Assembly: GCF_018278905.1 (NCBI RefSeq)
Contig: NZ_CP046600.1
Coordinates: 1,612,001-1,676,000 of the forward strand
Direction: 5' to 3'
Length of the DNA: 64,000 nt
DNA from: Mycobacterium spongiae
Lineage (GTDB): Bacteria > Actinomycetota > Actinomycetes > Mycobacteriales > Mycobacteriaceae
Of the stretch, positions 1-8,300 are shown piece after piece (the stretch's first letter is position 1; every line of letters starts with the position of its first letter). The translations under genes were made by a program, and so were the position numbers. The notes beneath the pieces are model-generated. The model was not told where the DNA came from and searched no databases. It saw nothing but the letters and a program-made list of their open reading frames with translations.

Positions 1-176
1 GCGATTTTTTCAAAGCCAACTACGGTCCGACGATTGCCGCGTACCGGGGTATCGCAGACGAGCCGGAACGAGTCGCTGAGTTGGACGCGCAGTTGGCCGA
101 ACTCGGCGACCGGTATTTGGCCGGGTCCTCGGCAATGGAGTGGGAGTACCTTCTGGTCACTGCTCGCATGCGTTGA
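1..176 (+). CDS. C-terminal end of a class I SAM-dependent methyltransferase-like protein (partial)
   Basis: The reading frame starting at base 3 is open from the window edge to a TGA at 174-176. It gives about 57 residues beginning DFFKANYGPTIAAYR and ending with WEYLLVTARMR. A 'FKxNYGPTIxAYR' stretch followed by a hydrophobic strand ending in an aromatic/Leu-rich tail resembles the C-terminus of mycobacterial SAM-dependent methyltransferases, but the cofactor-binding half lies outside the window. The stop codon directly abuts the stop of the convergent DUF35 gene at 177, with no base between them. The substrate cannot be judged. Confidence 0.6.
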   Translation, partial: DFFKANYGPTIAAYRGIADEPERVAELDAQLAELGDRYLAGSSAMEWEYLLVTARMR

Positions 177-542
177 TCAGCGCACGGCCGGCGCGAACAG
201 CGGGGCGCCGCCGCTGCCCCGCTGCGGCAACAGGTCGACGGGCATTCCGCAGGTCACTGAATCAGGTTCGCAGTCAATGATATTGGCCGCGACCCGCAGC
301 CCGTTCTGCTCATCGAGTTCGACGATGGCGATCACGTAGGGGGTGACGATGTCCGGGTTGTACGGGTGGTAGTTGACCGTATAGGTGAACACGGTGCCGT
401 GTCCCGACACCGGCCGCGCGATCAGCCTGCCGCCGCAGCCGGGGCAGTCGCCCGCAGCGGGATGCACCCAGCGCGCGCACGCGGCGCAGTTCTCGATGAG
501 CAGCTGCGACATGGACTGCGTCGGCTCAAGTCGCACGACCAA
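177..542 (-). CDS. DUF35 zinc-ribbon/OB-fold protein, partner of the adjacent thiolase-like gene
   Basis: The protein is 121 residues. The N-terminal rubredoxin-like zinc ribbon is visible as CAACARW and CPGCGG (two CxxC pairs, about residues 19-37). An OB fold follows (GHGTVFTYTVNYHPYNPD, then a VAIVELDEQNGLRVAANI strand pair). DUF35 proteins usually sit beside thiolase/SCP-x-like proteins and form a complex that handles acyl-CoA, for example in sterol side-chain degradation. The divergent neighbour at 600 is exactly such a protein. An internal Met at residue 11 is an alternative start. Family assignment is firm; the substrate is unknown. Confidence 0.85.
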   Translation of the reverse strand: MVVRLEPTQSMSQLLIENCAACARWVHPAAGDCPGCGGRLIARPVSGHGTVFTYTVNYHPYNPDIVTPYVIAIVELDEQNGLRVAANIIDCEPDSVTCGMPVDLLPQRGSGGAPLFAPAVR

Positions 543-599
543 TACAGTACACTCTATTAATTGGGTACACGCGACACGGTGGTCCTACGGACGGTGCGG
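543..599. promoter_or_regulatory. Divergent promoter region between the DUF35 and thiolase-like genes
   Basis: This 57-bp spacer is AT-richer than its flanks. It has two direct copies of GTACAC (547-552 and 565-570) 18 bp apart and a TATTAA element at 555-560 that could be a -10 box for the rightward gene. If so, the TTG at 561 cannot be the start codon and the ATG at 600 is preferred. This is inference from sequence only; the double-length GntR regulator at the end of the rightward operon is a candidate binder. Confidence 0.35.
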
Positions 600-1793
600 A
601 TGAGGTACTTCGAGAAAGACGCGATCCTGTCGGGTATCGGGATTTCGCGAATCGGCCGGCGCACCGGCATTCCGGGTCTGGAGCTGACGCTGGAAGCGGT
701 GCGCGCCGCCATCGATGATGCCGGCTTGGTCGTGGCCGATGTCGACGGCATCGCGACGTTGGGCGACACTCCGGCTGCCGAGGTCAACGCCGCACTGCAG
801 ATCGATGCCGCGGACTGCGGAACCGGATTCGGCACGGGTGGCCTGCTCAGTCCCGTCATGGCGGCGTGTCGCGCCGTCGCGGAGCGACGCGCCCGGCATG
901 TGGTGGTTTACCGAACCATCCAGATGCTGGGCGGTACGGTGCCGGTCAATCCGCAAGAGAATGCACCCCAAACGCCGCTAGCCCGCATGATGGAGGTGCC
1001 TGCAGGTGCCTCGCGTCCGGCCGTGGGGCCCATGGACGACATCGCCGATCTGATTGCGGCCCAGGCTTACTCCGCCGCGAATTGGTTGGCGCTGAATTGT
1101 CGTTGCCATATGCAGCTGTACGGGACCACCAAGGAGCAGTTGGGCTGGCTGGCCATCAATAGCCGCCGCAACGCCGGGTTGAATCCGCTTGCCGTATACC
1201 GCGAGCCGATGTCGATGGACGACTATCTTGGGGCGCGGTTGGTGTCAACGCCGTTTGGGCTGCTGGACTGCGACGTGCCGATCGACGGCGCGATCGCGGT
1301 CGTGGTGTCGGCTTCGGAGTATGCGCGCGATTGTCCGCATCGGCCGGTGGCGGTAGAGGCGATAGGCGGTTCCGACGGTGCTGGTGGTTGGTTCCATCGC
1401 GACGACTACCCGAAGATGGCGTCATCGGATGCCGCCGCACAGATGTGGTCGCGGACCGAGTTGCAGCCCGCCGATCTCGATGTCGCGCAGTTGTACGACG
1501 GTTTCACGTTCTTGACCATCGCGTGGTTGGAGGCCCTTGGTATCTGCGGCGACGGCGAGGCCGGCTCGTTCGTGGAGGGTGGCGCACGGATCGCCCTCGA
1601 CGGCGAGCTACCGCTGAACACCTATGGTGGCCAGCTCTCGGCCGGGCGTATGCATGGCTACTGGGCCCTGCATGAGGGGTGTCTGCAGCTACGCGGAGAG
1701 GCGGGGGAGCGGCAGGTATCGCGGCGTCCGGAGGTCGCCGTGGTGTCCGTGGGTGGCGGCCCGGTCGCCGGATGCATGTTACTGACGTGCTGA
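600..1793 (+). CDS. Thiolase-like / lipid-transfer (SCP-x type) protein
   Basis: A protein of 397 residues from ATG 600; an in-frame TTG at 561 would add 13 residues but falls on the putative promoter. It has the thiolase-like layout of the lipid-transfer family: a DCGTGFGTGGL segment near residue 78, QLYDGFTFLTIAWLE near residue 300, and NTYGGQLSAGRMHGYWAL in the C-terminal domain. In true thiolases the last motif contains a catalytic GHP; here the equivalent reads GRMH. That suggests a non-condensing thiolase-like protein that works with the DUF35 partner, perhaps as a retro-aldolase or acyl-CoA binding unit. It overlaps the downstream GntR gene by 22 bp, so the two are probably co-transcribed. 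Confidence 0.8.
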   Translation: MRYFEKDAILSGIGISRIGRRTGIPGLELTLEAVRAAIDDAGLVVADVDGIATLGDTPAAEVNAALQIDAADCGTGFGTGGLLSPVMAACRAVAERRARHVVVYRTIQMLGGTVPVNPQENAPQTPLARMMEVPAGASRPAVGPMDDIADLIAAQAYSAANWLALNCRCHMQLYGTTKEQLGWLAINSRRNAGLNPLAVYREPMSMDDYLGARLVSTPFGLLDCDVPIDGAIAVVVSASEYARDCPHRPVAVEAIGGSDGAGGWFHRDDYPKMASSDAAAQMWSRTELQPADLDVAQLYDGFTFLTIAWLEALGICGDGEAGSFVEGGARIALDGELPLNTYGGQLSAGRMHGYWALHEGCLQLRGEAGERQVSRRPEVAVVSVGGGPVAGCMLLTC

Positions 1794-3274
1794 GGCAGGA
1801 CACTGCGCGGGGCGACAAACGAGCCTCGAAGGTTGCCCGCCGTATCGAGGCGGACATCGTTCGCCGCGGCTGGCCGGTCGGAGAATCGCTGGGCTCGGAA
1901 AGCGCATTGCAACAACGGTTTTGCGTCAGCAGATCGGTGCTGCGTGAGGCCGTTCGCCTGGTCGAACACCATCAGGTCGCCCGGATGCGACGTGGACCCA
2001 ACGGTGGGCTGCTCATTTGCGAACCGGATGCCGGCCCCGCCACCCGCGCCGTGGTCATCTATCTCGACTACCTGGGCACGACGATCGACGACCTGCTCGA
2101 TGCGCGCGTAGTGCTCGAGCCGCTGGCGGCCGCTCTTGCCGCGGAGCACATCGACGAGGCCGGCATCGGCGGGCTGCGCGGGGTCTTGCGCGCCGAGCAA
2201 CAATGGAAGCCCGGTCTCCCCGCGCCGCGCGACGAGTTCCACGTGGCGCTCGCGCAGCAGTCGAAAAACCCGGTTCTGCAACTGTTTATCGACGTCTTGA
2301 TGAGGCTGACCAGACGGTACGTCCGAGAGACGCACACCGGGTCAGAAACGGAGGCCATCGAGGCGGCCGACCGGATGCGGAGAGACCATTCCGACATCGT
2401 GGCCGCCGTTACCGCGGGTGACTCAGCGCGGGCGAAGACGCTCAGCGAGCGCCACGTGGAAGCCGTGACTGCCTGGCTTCACGAGCACCAGGCCCCGCTG
2501 CGGGTTCGGGCTCGCGGACGCGGCTCGGTAGGCGGGTGGCGGCGGGTGCCGCGGCTCAATGCTGATGCGCCCCGCGGCAAGCTGGCCGAGGTGCTGGCGG
2601 CGGCCATCGGCGACGATATCGCGGCCAATGGGTGGCAGGTCGGATCAGTCTTCGGGACCGAGGCCGAGCTGCTCGGTCGCTACCGGGTCAGCCGCGCGGT
2701 GCTTCGGGAAGCGGTGCGGCTGCTCGAGTATCACGCGATCGCACACATGCGTCGGGGGCCAGGCGGCGGGCTGATCGTCACCAAGCCCCAGGCGCAGGCC
2801 AGCATTGACACCATCGCGCTCTACCTTCAGTACCGAAAGCCCAGCCGGGAAGATCTACGGTCCGTGCGGGATGCCATCGAGGTGGACAATGTCGCCAAGG
2901 TCGTCAAACGGCGCGCCGAACCTGAGGTAGCGGCCTGTCTTGACGCGCTTGGTCGACCGCACGATGTCGCGTTCGGCAACGATGCCAGGGCCGCCGACGA
3001 CCCACGGCAGGCCGCCATTGAAGAGTTTCGGTTCCACGTCGGGCTGGCCGAGCTGGCCGGCAACGCACTGCTTGATCTGTTCTTGCGGATCATCGTCGAG
3101 TTGTTCGGACGTCATTGGTCGAGCTCCGAGCAGGCGCCGCCGACCCCCGGTGACGTCGTCGCCGTCGAGCACGCTCACCTGCGAATCCTGGAGGCGATCG
3201 GGGCGGGCGACGATAGCTTGGCCCGCTACCGCATCCGTCGGCACCTGGATGCCGCGGCAGCGTGGTGGTTGTAG
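1772..3274 (+). CDS. Double-length GntR/FCD transcriptional regulator (Rv3060c-like)
   Basis: About 500 residues from ATG 1772 (GTG 1787 is an alternative). Two complete GntR units lie in one chain. The first winged helix is at about residues 15-80 (RFCVSRSVLREAVRLVEHH, then MRRGPNGGLLI) followed by an FCD ligand domain to about residue 240. The second winged helix (RYRVSRAVLREAVRLLEYH, then MRRGPGGGLIV) starts near residue 265 and is followed by a second FCD domain. Usual FadR/FCD regulators are about 240 residues and dimerise; this one is probably a covalent pseudo-dimer. The gene overlaps the thiolase-like gene, so it probably controls that operon in response to a fatty-acyl or related acid. 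Confidence 0.88.
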   Translation: MHVTDVLRQDTARGDKRASKVARRIEADIVRRGWPVGESLGSESALQQRFCVSRSVLREAVRLVEHHQVARMRRGPNGGLLICEPDAGPATRAVVIYLDYLGTTIDDLLDARVVLEPLAAALAAEHIDEAGIGGLRGVLRAEQQWKPGLPAPRDEFHVALAQQSKNPVLQLFIDVLMRLTRRYVRETHTGSETEAIEAADRMRRDHSDIVAAVTAGDSARAKTLSERHVEAVTAWLHEHQAPLRVRARGRGSVGGWRRVPRLNADAPRGKLAEVLAAAIGDDIAANGWQVGSVFGTEAELLGRYRVSRAVLREAVRLLEYHAIAHMRRGPGGGLIVTKPQAQASIDTIALYLQYRKPSREDLRSVRDAIEVDNVAKVVKRRAEPEVAACLDALGRPHDVAFGNDARAADDPRQAAIEEFRFHVGLAELAGNALLDLFLRIIVELFGRHWSSSEQAPPTPGDVVAVEHAHLRILEAIGAGDDSLARYRIRRHLDAAAAWWL

Positions 3275-3342
3275 CAGCCCCGGTGCGAGGCCGCATCTGC
3301 GCCGGTTGCGTACCGGGCCCGCTGCGTCTACTGTCTGCGTTC

Positions 3343-3466
3343 GTGCGTCTTCATCTGCGTGCCGTAGTAGCCAGTACCCGCAGCGGGGTCTGATCCAGAC
3401 CGACCCCCCGCCTGTGGGTCGCTAGCTACTACCGTCGGTCGCTCCTGATGACCAGAGAAGACCGAC
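3343..3466 (+). promoter_or_regulatory. Structured leader with a 16-codon upstream ORF (LEU-element-like attenuator)
   Basis: A short ORF at 3343-3393 (GTG start, TGA stop) encodes MRLHLRAVVASTRSGV. Its two adjacent GTA Val codons lie in GTAGTAGC (3364-3371), an exact complement of GCTACTAC (3425-3432). Inside that 8-bp long-range helix is a hairpin, GGTCT 3387-3391 with AGACC 3397-3401, extended by GCGG 3383-3386 with CCGC 3408-3411. A competing pairing is GACCC 3402-3406 with GGGTC 3416-3420. A third stem, GTCGGTC 3434-3440 with GACCGAC 3460-3466, loops out the likely ribosome-binding site in front of ATG 3470. Exclusive pairings plus a leader ORF are typical of translation-coupled attenuation. 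Actinobacterial leuA genes are known to have a conserved leader of this general kind. Confidence 0.65.
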
Positions 3467-3469
3467 ACG

Positions 3470-4009
3470 ATGCCTTCCCCGCCTTCACCCGCTCGGATTC
3501 GCCCCTCAAACCCGGACGTTCCTGACCGTTCGGTACCACAGCGCGTCGCCAACGCGTGGTTTTCTGCCCGCTTCGGCGCCGCATTGCCACGGGGCCTGCG
3601 CGAGCAAGCGGACACCATGTCCTGGGAGAGCTTCGCGGCCATCTACGGTCATACCGCTGGCCCCCTTCGACTCGGACAGTGGGCCTGTGCGGACGCGGAG
3701 CGCCCCGCCGGGCGGTTGGGTCCGCAAGCCCGCAGCTTTCGGGCCATGATCGCCGTCGGCGATCGCATCAGCACCTCGACCGCCGTCGCCAGCGGACCAA
3801 TTGCCGCCCTCACCGCGATGTTGCACGACCACGGGATCAGGGTTGAGACGTTGCGGTTTCATCAGATGCGATCGCGCGGGTGCACTGCCACCTTCGTCTG
3901 CGGCACTGACGGATCCCGTGCGCAGTGGGCAATGGGCTTGTCGGACGACCCCACCCAATCCGAATTGCGTGCGATGATCGCGTGCGCCAACCGTCTGATC
4001 GCCGGATAG
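3470..4009 (+). CDS. Stand-alone 2-isopropylmalate synthase (LeuA) regulatory-domain-like protein
   Basis: The protein is 179 residues. From about residue 25 it aligns by eye with the C-terminal part of mycobacterial LeuA. ALPRGLREQ matches the LPRRLQIEF linker; TMSWESFAAIYG matches KEMWDAFAEEY; SGPIAALTAMLHDHGIRVETL matches [22 protein letters not shown]; and RAQWAMGLSDDPTQSELRAMIACANRL matches [26 protein letters not shown]. The TIM-barrel catalytic domain is missing altogether, so it cannot make isopropylmalate. In LeuA this part binds leucine for feedback inhibition. A free copy could act as a leucine sensor, a subunit of LeuA or a decoy, or be a decaying duplicate. The LEU-like leader upstream argues for co-duplication of leader and 3' domain. 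Confidence 0.75.
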   Translation: MPSPPSPARIRPSNPDVPDRSVPQRVANAWFSARFGAALPRGLREQADTMSWESFAAIYGHTAGPLRLGQWACADAERPAGRLGPQARSFRAMIAVGDRISTSTAVASGPIAALTAMLHDHGIRVETLRFHQMRSRGCTATFVCGTDGSRAQWAMGLSDDPTQSELRAMIACANRLIAG

Positions 4010-4023
4010 GTCGCCCCGGTTGC

Positions 4024-4911
4024 TTAACCGGCGAAACGTCCCTCGGCGAGCCCGCGAACCCCAAGTCCATAGATGGCGAAGAGACTTCCGGACTGCGGGT
4101 ATTTCTTGAGCTCGTTGTCGGTCAGGAAAAGCCGTTGCGACGTCACGTACAGGACGTCGTAGTTGTCGCCACCGAACGTCGGACAGGTCGGACGCGGAAT
4201 GGGCATGGTGATCTCAGAAACGAGGCGGCCGTTCGGATCGATGCGAAGGATCTGACCACCCGCAACCAGAGCGCACCAGTAGTAGCCCTCCTCGTCGACC
4301 GTGCCCCCGTCGACCATTCCGGGTCGCGCATGGGTCGAAAAGAACTCACGTCGATTGGAGATCGTGCCCGAGTCGGCATCGAAGTCGAAGACGTACACCG
4401 TATTGCCGAGGGTGTCGGCGAAGTACATCCGCGTGCTTTCCGGGTCGAAGGCCGTCCCATTGCTGACCTTGAAGCGAAAGTCGGGCGCGAGCTTGTGCAC
4501 GCTCCAATCTGAATCGAGACGGTAGATGGACCCGGTCTCGTCCTCGATGTTCTTGTTCATGCTGCCGCACCAGAACCGTCCTTGCCGGTCGCACTTGCCA
4601 TCGTTGAAACGGTTGTGCGGCATGTCGGCCTCCGGGTCCACGACTGCTTGATAGCGGTCGCCGCTGAGGTCGATCGCGAGGAATCCGGCATCGGAAGCGC
4701 CGACCATTCCCCCTTGCTGGCGAAGTGCGAACGCTCCGACCGGACCCGGCGTATCCCAGATGGTTGCCTCACCGGTGGTGGGATTCCACCGCTTTATCGT
4801 GCACCCGACGTGGTCGGACCAGTACAGGGATCGTTCTTCGGCAACCCACAGTGGAGATTCCCCGAGCCCATCGTGGCCCTCATACACGCACTCGATCTCC
4901 GCGGGCATCAT
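4024..4911 (-). CDS. SMP-30/gluconolactonase/LRE family hydrolase
   Basis: About 295 residues, starting at ATG 4911, which is preceded by GGAAGG (4918-4923) at good spacing; an in-frame upstream Met at 4938 lacks this. The six-bladed propeller signature residues are visible: the metal-ligand Glu in GLGESPLWV near the N-terminus, HNRFNDGKCDRQGRFWCGSM in the middle, and FKVSNGTAFDPESTRMYFADT with VDGGTVDEEGYYWCALVAG later. These are the metal-binding Glu, Asn and Asp positions of the family. Members hydrolyse sugar lactones or other lactones and esters. It converges with the LeuA-like gene (14-bp gap). No pathway partner is visible. Confidence 0.85.
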   Translation of the reverse strand: MMPAEIECVYEGHDGLGESPLWVAEERSLYWSDHVGCTIKRWNPTTGEATIWDTPGPVGAFALRQQGGMVGASDAGFLAIDLSGDRYQAVVDPEADMPHNRFNDGKCDRQGRFWCGSMNKNIEDETGSIYRLDSDWSVHKLAPDFRFKVSNGTAFDPESTRMYFADTLGNTVYVFDFDADSGTISNRREFFSTHARPGMVDGGTVDEEGYYWCALVAGGQILRIDPNGRLVSEITMPIPRPTCPTFGGDNYDVLYVTSQRLFLTDNELKKYPQSGSLFAIYGLGVRGLAEGRFAG

Positions 4912-5041
4912 GGATACCTTCCGGTAGCGCCGTTGCAATCTCAGCGTAGATGGCTGTCGGGTCGGCCTAGCTCGAGGCGCTCGATCGAGCGGGGCTGACG
5001 CACAGTGCGCGCGGATCGGTCGGTAATTTTACGCTCTTGGC

Positions 5042-5150
5042 AATTTATGCGAATACCTCGAGAACCTTGTCAACCACATGATCTTCTTGACGATGGTCGA
5101 CCACCTGGGCGCGCACCCGCAGTGGCGAGAGCGGACGCACCGAGACTATC
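5042..5150 (+). pseudogene. Relic of a cytochrome P450 gene (CYP136-like I-helix region)
   Basis: One frame reads EYLENLVNHMIFLTM then VDHLGAHPQWRERTHRD. The intact cyp136 on the opposite strand (near 9020-9130) reads DIVNHMIFLMM, then AAHDTSTSTTTT, then MAYHLAAHPEWQARARDES. The relic keeps both flanks but lacks the 13 residues MMAAHDTSTSTTT that hold the oxygen-activation motif. At the DNA level 22 bases (GTCAACCACATG, continuing ATCTTCTTGA) are identical. The deletion is 39 bp and its ends in the intact gene share the short direct repeat GATGGCC. Similarity may continue weakly to about 5222. With no start, haem loop or I-helix it cannot be functional. Confidence 0.7.
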
Positions 5151-5270
5151 GTCGGCACGCGCCCAGCGGCGAAATAGCATGTCTACCAAGGTTTTTAGCT
5201 GAGATGTTCGTCAACGACACAGCCACCACGCGTGCGGTGAACTGCGGCAGATGGAAGCGAGCGCCCATAC

Positions 5271-5292
5271 AGATGAGAATTTTTTCTCATCT
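5271..5292. promoter_or_regulatory. 9-bp-arm inverted repeat with TTTT loop upstream of the PPE gene
   Basis: AGATGAGAA (5271-5279), loop TTTT, TTCTCATCT (5284-5292): perfect arms. It could be a transcription terminator for the relic gene, an operator or an RNA hairpin. It lacks a following T-run on either strand, so a classical intrinsic terminator is not clear. Confidence 0.45.
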
Positions 5293-5315
5293 AGATGAAA
5301 GCGTTCTAGCGCCCG

Positions 5316-5331
5316 CATACCACGTGGTATG
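5316..5331. promoter_or_regulatory. Perfect 16-bp palindrome upstream of the PPE gene
   Basis: CATACCACGTGGTATG reads the same on both strands and ends 59 bp before the PPE start codon. A perfect dyad with no spacer in an intergenic region is typical of a dimeric repressor site (GntR or TetR type). The FCD-family regulator at 1772 and the TetR gene at 10103 are the nearest candidate binders; neither link is shown by the sequence. Confidence 0.5.
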
Positions 5332-5390
5332 GTGCCGACATTCGGATACGCTAACTCGCTACCGACGGCGCTGATGGGAGGCCGAGTCTT

Positions 5391-8300
5391 ATGAGCTTTG
5401 CGGTGTTGCCCCCAGAGATCAACTCGCTCAGAATTTTTTCTGGTGCGGGTCCAGAACCGATGTTGGCGGCCTCGGCGGCGTGGGATGGGTTGGCCGCCGA
5501 GTTGGCTTCGGCGGCGGGTTCGTTTGACTCGCTGACTTCTTCGCTGGCGGCAGAGGCATGGCAAGGTCCGGCAGCGGCGGCGATGGCGGCGGCGGCGGCC
5601 CCCTATGTGGGATGGCTGGGCGCGACTGCCGCCCAAGCCGAGCAAACCGCCTTGCAGGCCCGGACCATGACGGCCGCGTTTGAGGCGGTGCGGGCTGCGA
5701 CGGTGAATCCGCTGATGATCGCGGCCAACCGTTCTCAGCTGGTGTCGTTGGTGATGTCGAATCTGTTCGGCCAAAACGCGCCGGCGATCGCGGCCGCCGA
5801 GGCTGTCTACGAGCAGATGTGGGCACAGGATGTAGCCGCGATGGTTGGCTATCACGCGGGGGCGTCATCGGTCGTCTCGGCGTTGACCCCGTTTGCCCGG
5901 CCGCTGCAGAGCTTGGCGGGCGTGCCAGCCCAGTTGGCTGCGACCGTACCCGCGTTGGGCAGCGGCGGCGCGGCCCCGGCCGCGGCCACGGCCGCCACCG
6001 TCAGGACTATTCGCGTTAACCTTGGCTTCGGCAACCTCGGCAGCTCCAACGTGGGCAACGGCAATTTCGGCCGGCTCAACTTTGGCGATGGAAACGTTGG
6101 CAGTAGCAATTTCGGTTTCGGCAACAGCGGCAACTCCAACATCGGTCCCGGCAACTTCGGCAACACCAACTTTGGGTTCGGGAACATGGGCAACGCCAAT
6201 GTGGGCTTTGCGAATATTGGGTTTGGGAACTTCGGCTTTGCGAACAACGGCGTCAATAATATCGGTATTGGGCTCATCGGCAACAACCAGATCGGCATTG
6301 GCGGCCTGAACTCGGGTATCAATAATATCGGTTTGTTCAACTCGGGCAACGGAAATATCGGCTTCTTCAACTCTGGCACCGGAAACTTCGGCATCGGCAA
6401 CTCGGGTGACTACAACACAGGTTTAGGAAATGCCGGGGTGGCCAACTCGGGTTTCTTCAACGTCGGATCCTACAATACGGGCATCTCGAATGTCGGTGAC
6501 GCCAACACGGGCAGCGTGAACCCCGGCAGCTACAATACGGGAGACGGCAATGTGGGCAGCTCCAACTCCGGTAGCTACAACCTGGGTGACACTAACACGG
6601 GCTTTGTCAATAGCGGCAACATCAACACCGGTGCTTTCAATATCGGCAACATGAATAACGGGTTTTTTTGGGCGGGCGATGAGCAGGGGGGTATCACGCT
6701 CGGAATCAACACACCTGACTTAACGTTGCCACCCATTAACATACCGTCGATCCCTATTCCAGGATTCGACCTGCCCGCGATAACGCTACCGTCGTTGACG
6801 ATTCCGGCGGCGACCACGCCTCCGGATATTACGGTGGGTCCGTTTAGTTTGCCGGAGATTACGTTGCCGTCGTTGACGATTCCGGCGGCGACGACGCCTC
6901 CGGATATTACGGTGGGTCCGTTTAGTTTGCCGGAGATTACGTTGCCGTCGTTGACGATTCCGGCGGCGACGACGCCTGCGGATATTACGGTGGGTCCGTT
7001 TAGTTTGCCGGAGATTACGTTGCCGTCGTTGACGATTCCGGCGGCGACGACGCCTGCGGATATTACGGTGGGTCCGTTTAGTTTGCCGGAGATTACGTTG
7101 CCGTCGTTGACGATTCCGGCGGCGTCGACGCCTGCGGATATCGTTGTGGGTGCGTTTAGTTTGCCGGAGATTACGTTGCCGTCGTTGACGATTCCGGCGG
7201 CGTCGACGCCAGCAGATATTGTTGTGGGCGGATTTACCCTGCCGGCGGTAACGGTACCCGCGCTCACTACGCCCTCCCTAAGGTTCGACGGGTTTACCGG
7301 GCCGGAGATATTTATACGTGGTTTCGAATTTCCGTCGATAATAATCCCGTCAGTTTTCGGCGGTGGCAGTATTTTGACGCCCGGCCTACCGGTGCCTGTG
7401 GCCGTCATAACTGGCGGTATTCTCGGGGGATCGACGATCTCCATACCGCTAATCGGCATCGGCCCATTTTCTGTAGGAGTTACATCGATATTGCCACCCT
7501 CAGTCCCTGGTACTAACGGCTCTATTTCAGACTTCGTTATTCCCCCGTTCAGTATCACCCCGTTCAGCACTCCGACTATCAGTTTGGAGGGGCCGTTTTT
7601 CATCCCCGGCATTGGAATCGGTGGTTTTACGTTGCCGCAGGTGGGGATTCCGGAGATTACGACCGCGCCGCTGACTATTCCGGCGGTTGATGTGGGTGGG
7701 TTTACGTTGCCGCAGGTGGGGATTCCGGAGATCACCACGCCGCCGTTCACGATTCCGCCGCTTGATCTGGGTGGTTTCACGTTGCCGCAGGTGGGGATTC
7801 CGGAGATCACGACGCCGCCGTTCACGATTCCGCCGGTTGATCTGGGTGGTTTCACGTTGCCGCAGGTGGGGATTCCGGAGATTACGACGCCGCCGTTCAC
7901 GATTCCGCCGCTTGACGTGGGTGGTTTCACGTTGCCGCAGGTGGGGATTCCGGAGATCACCACGCCGCCGTTCACGATTCCACCGGTGGATCTGGGTGGT
8001 TTCACGCTCCCGCAGGTTTCGATACCAGAGATCACCACCCCGCCGTTCACCCTGCCCTCCATCGGGATCGGGGGATTCGACACTCCTGAGGTCAACGTTC
8101 CCAGCATCACCTTGCCCGCCACCGATATCGCCCAGTTCGTCATTCCCCCGGGCCCCGGCTTCTTCAACACCAGCGACGGACCATCGTCGGGCTTCTTCAA
8201 CACCGGTACTGGTAGCAGTTCGGGCTTTGGCAACAACGGCGCCGGCCTCTCGGGCTGGTTCAACGCCAGTGTCGATGGCCTTCCGTTCGGCTCGGGTTTT

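Larger units (their letters stand above)
4912..5390. other. 478-bp intergenic region: P450 relic, hairpin and 16-bp palindrome
   Basis: No intact gene is visible. The left part carries a degraded cytochrome P450 fragment (about 5042-5150). The right part carries two strong inverted repeats (5271-5292 and 5316-5331) in AT-rich DNA just upstream of the PPE gene. A 98-codon open frame from 5078 is explained by the relic at its start and has no recognisable domain afterwards. Confidence 0.6.

Noticed and set aside
5078..5374. 98-codon open frame before the PPE gene
   Set aside because: Its first 30 residues are explained by a P450 relic and the rest has no recognisable domain; no intact gene is supported.
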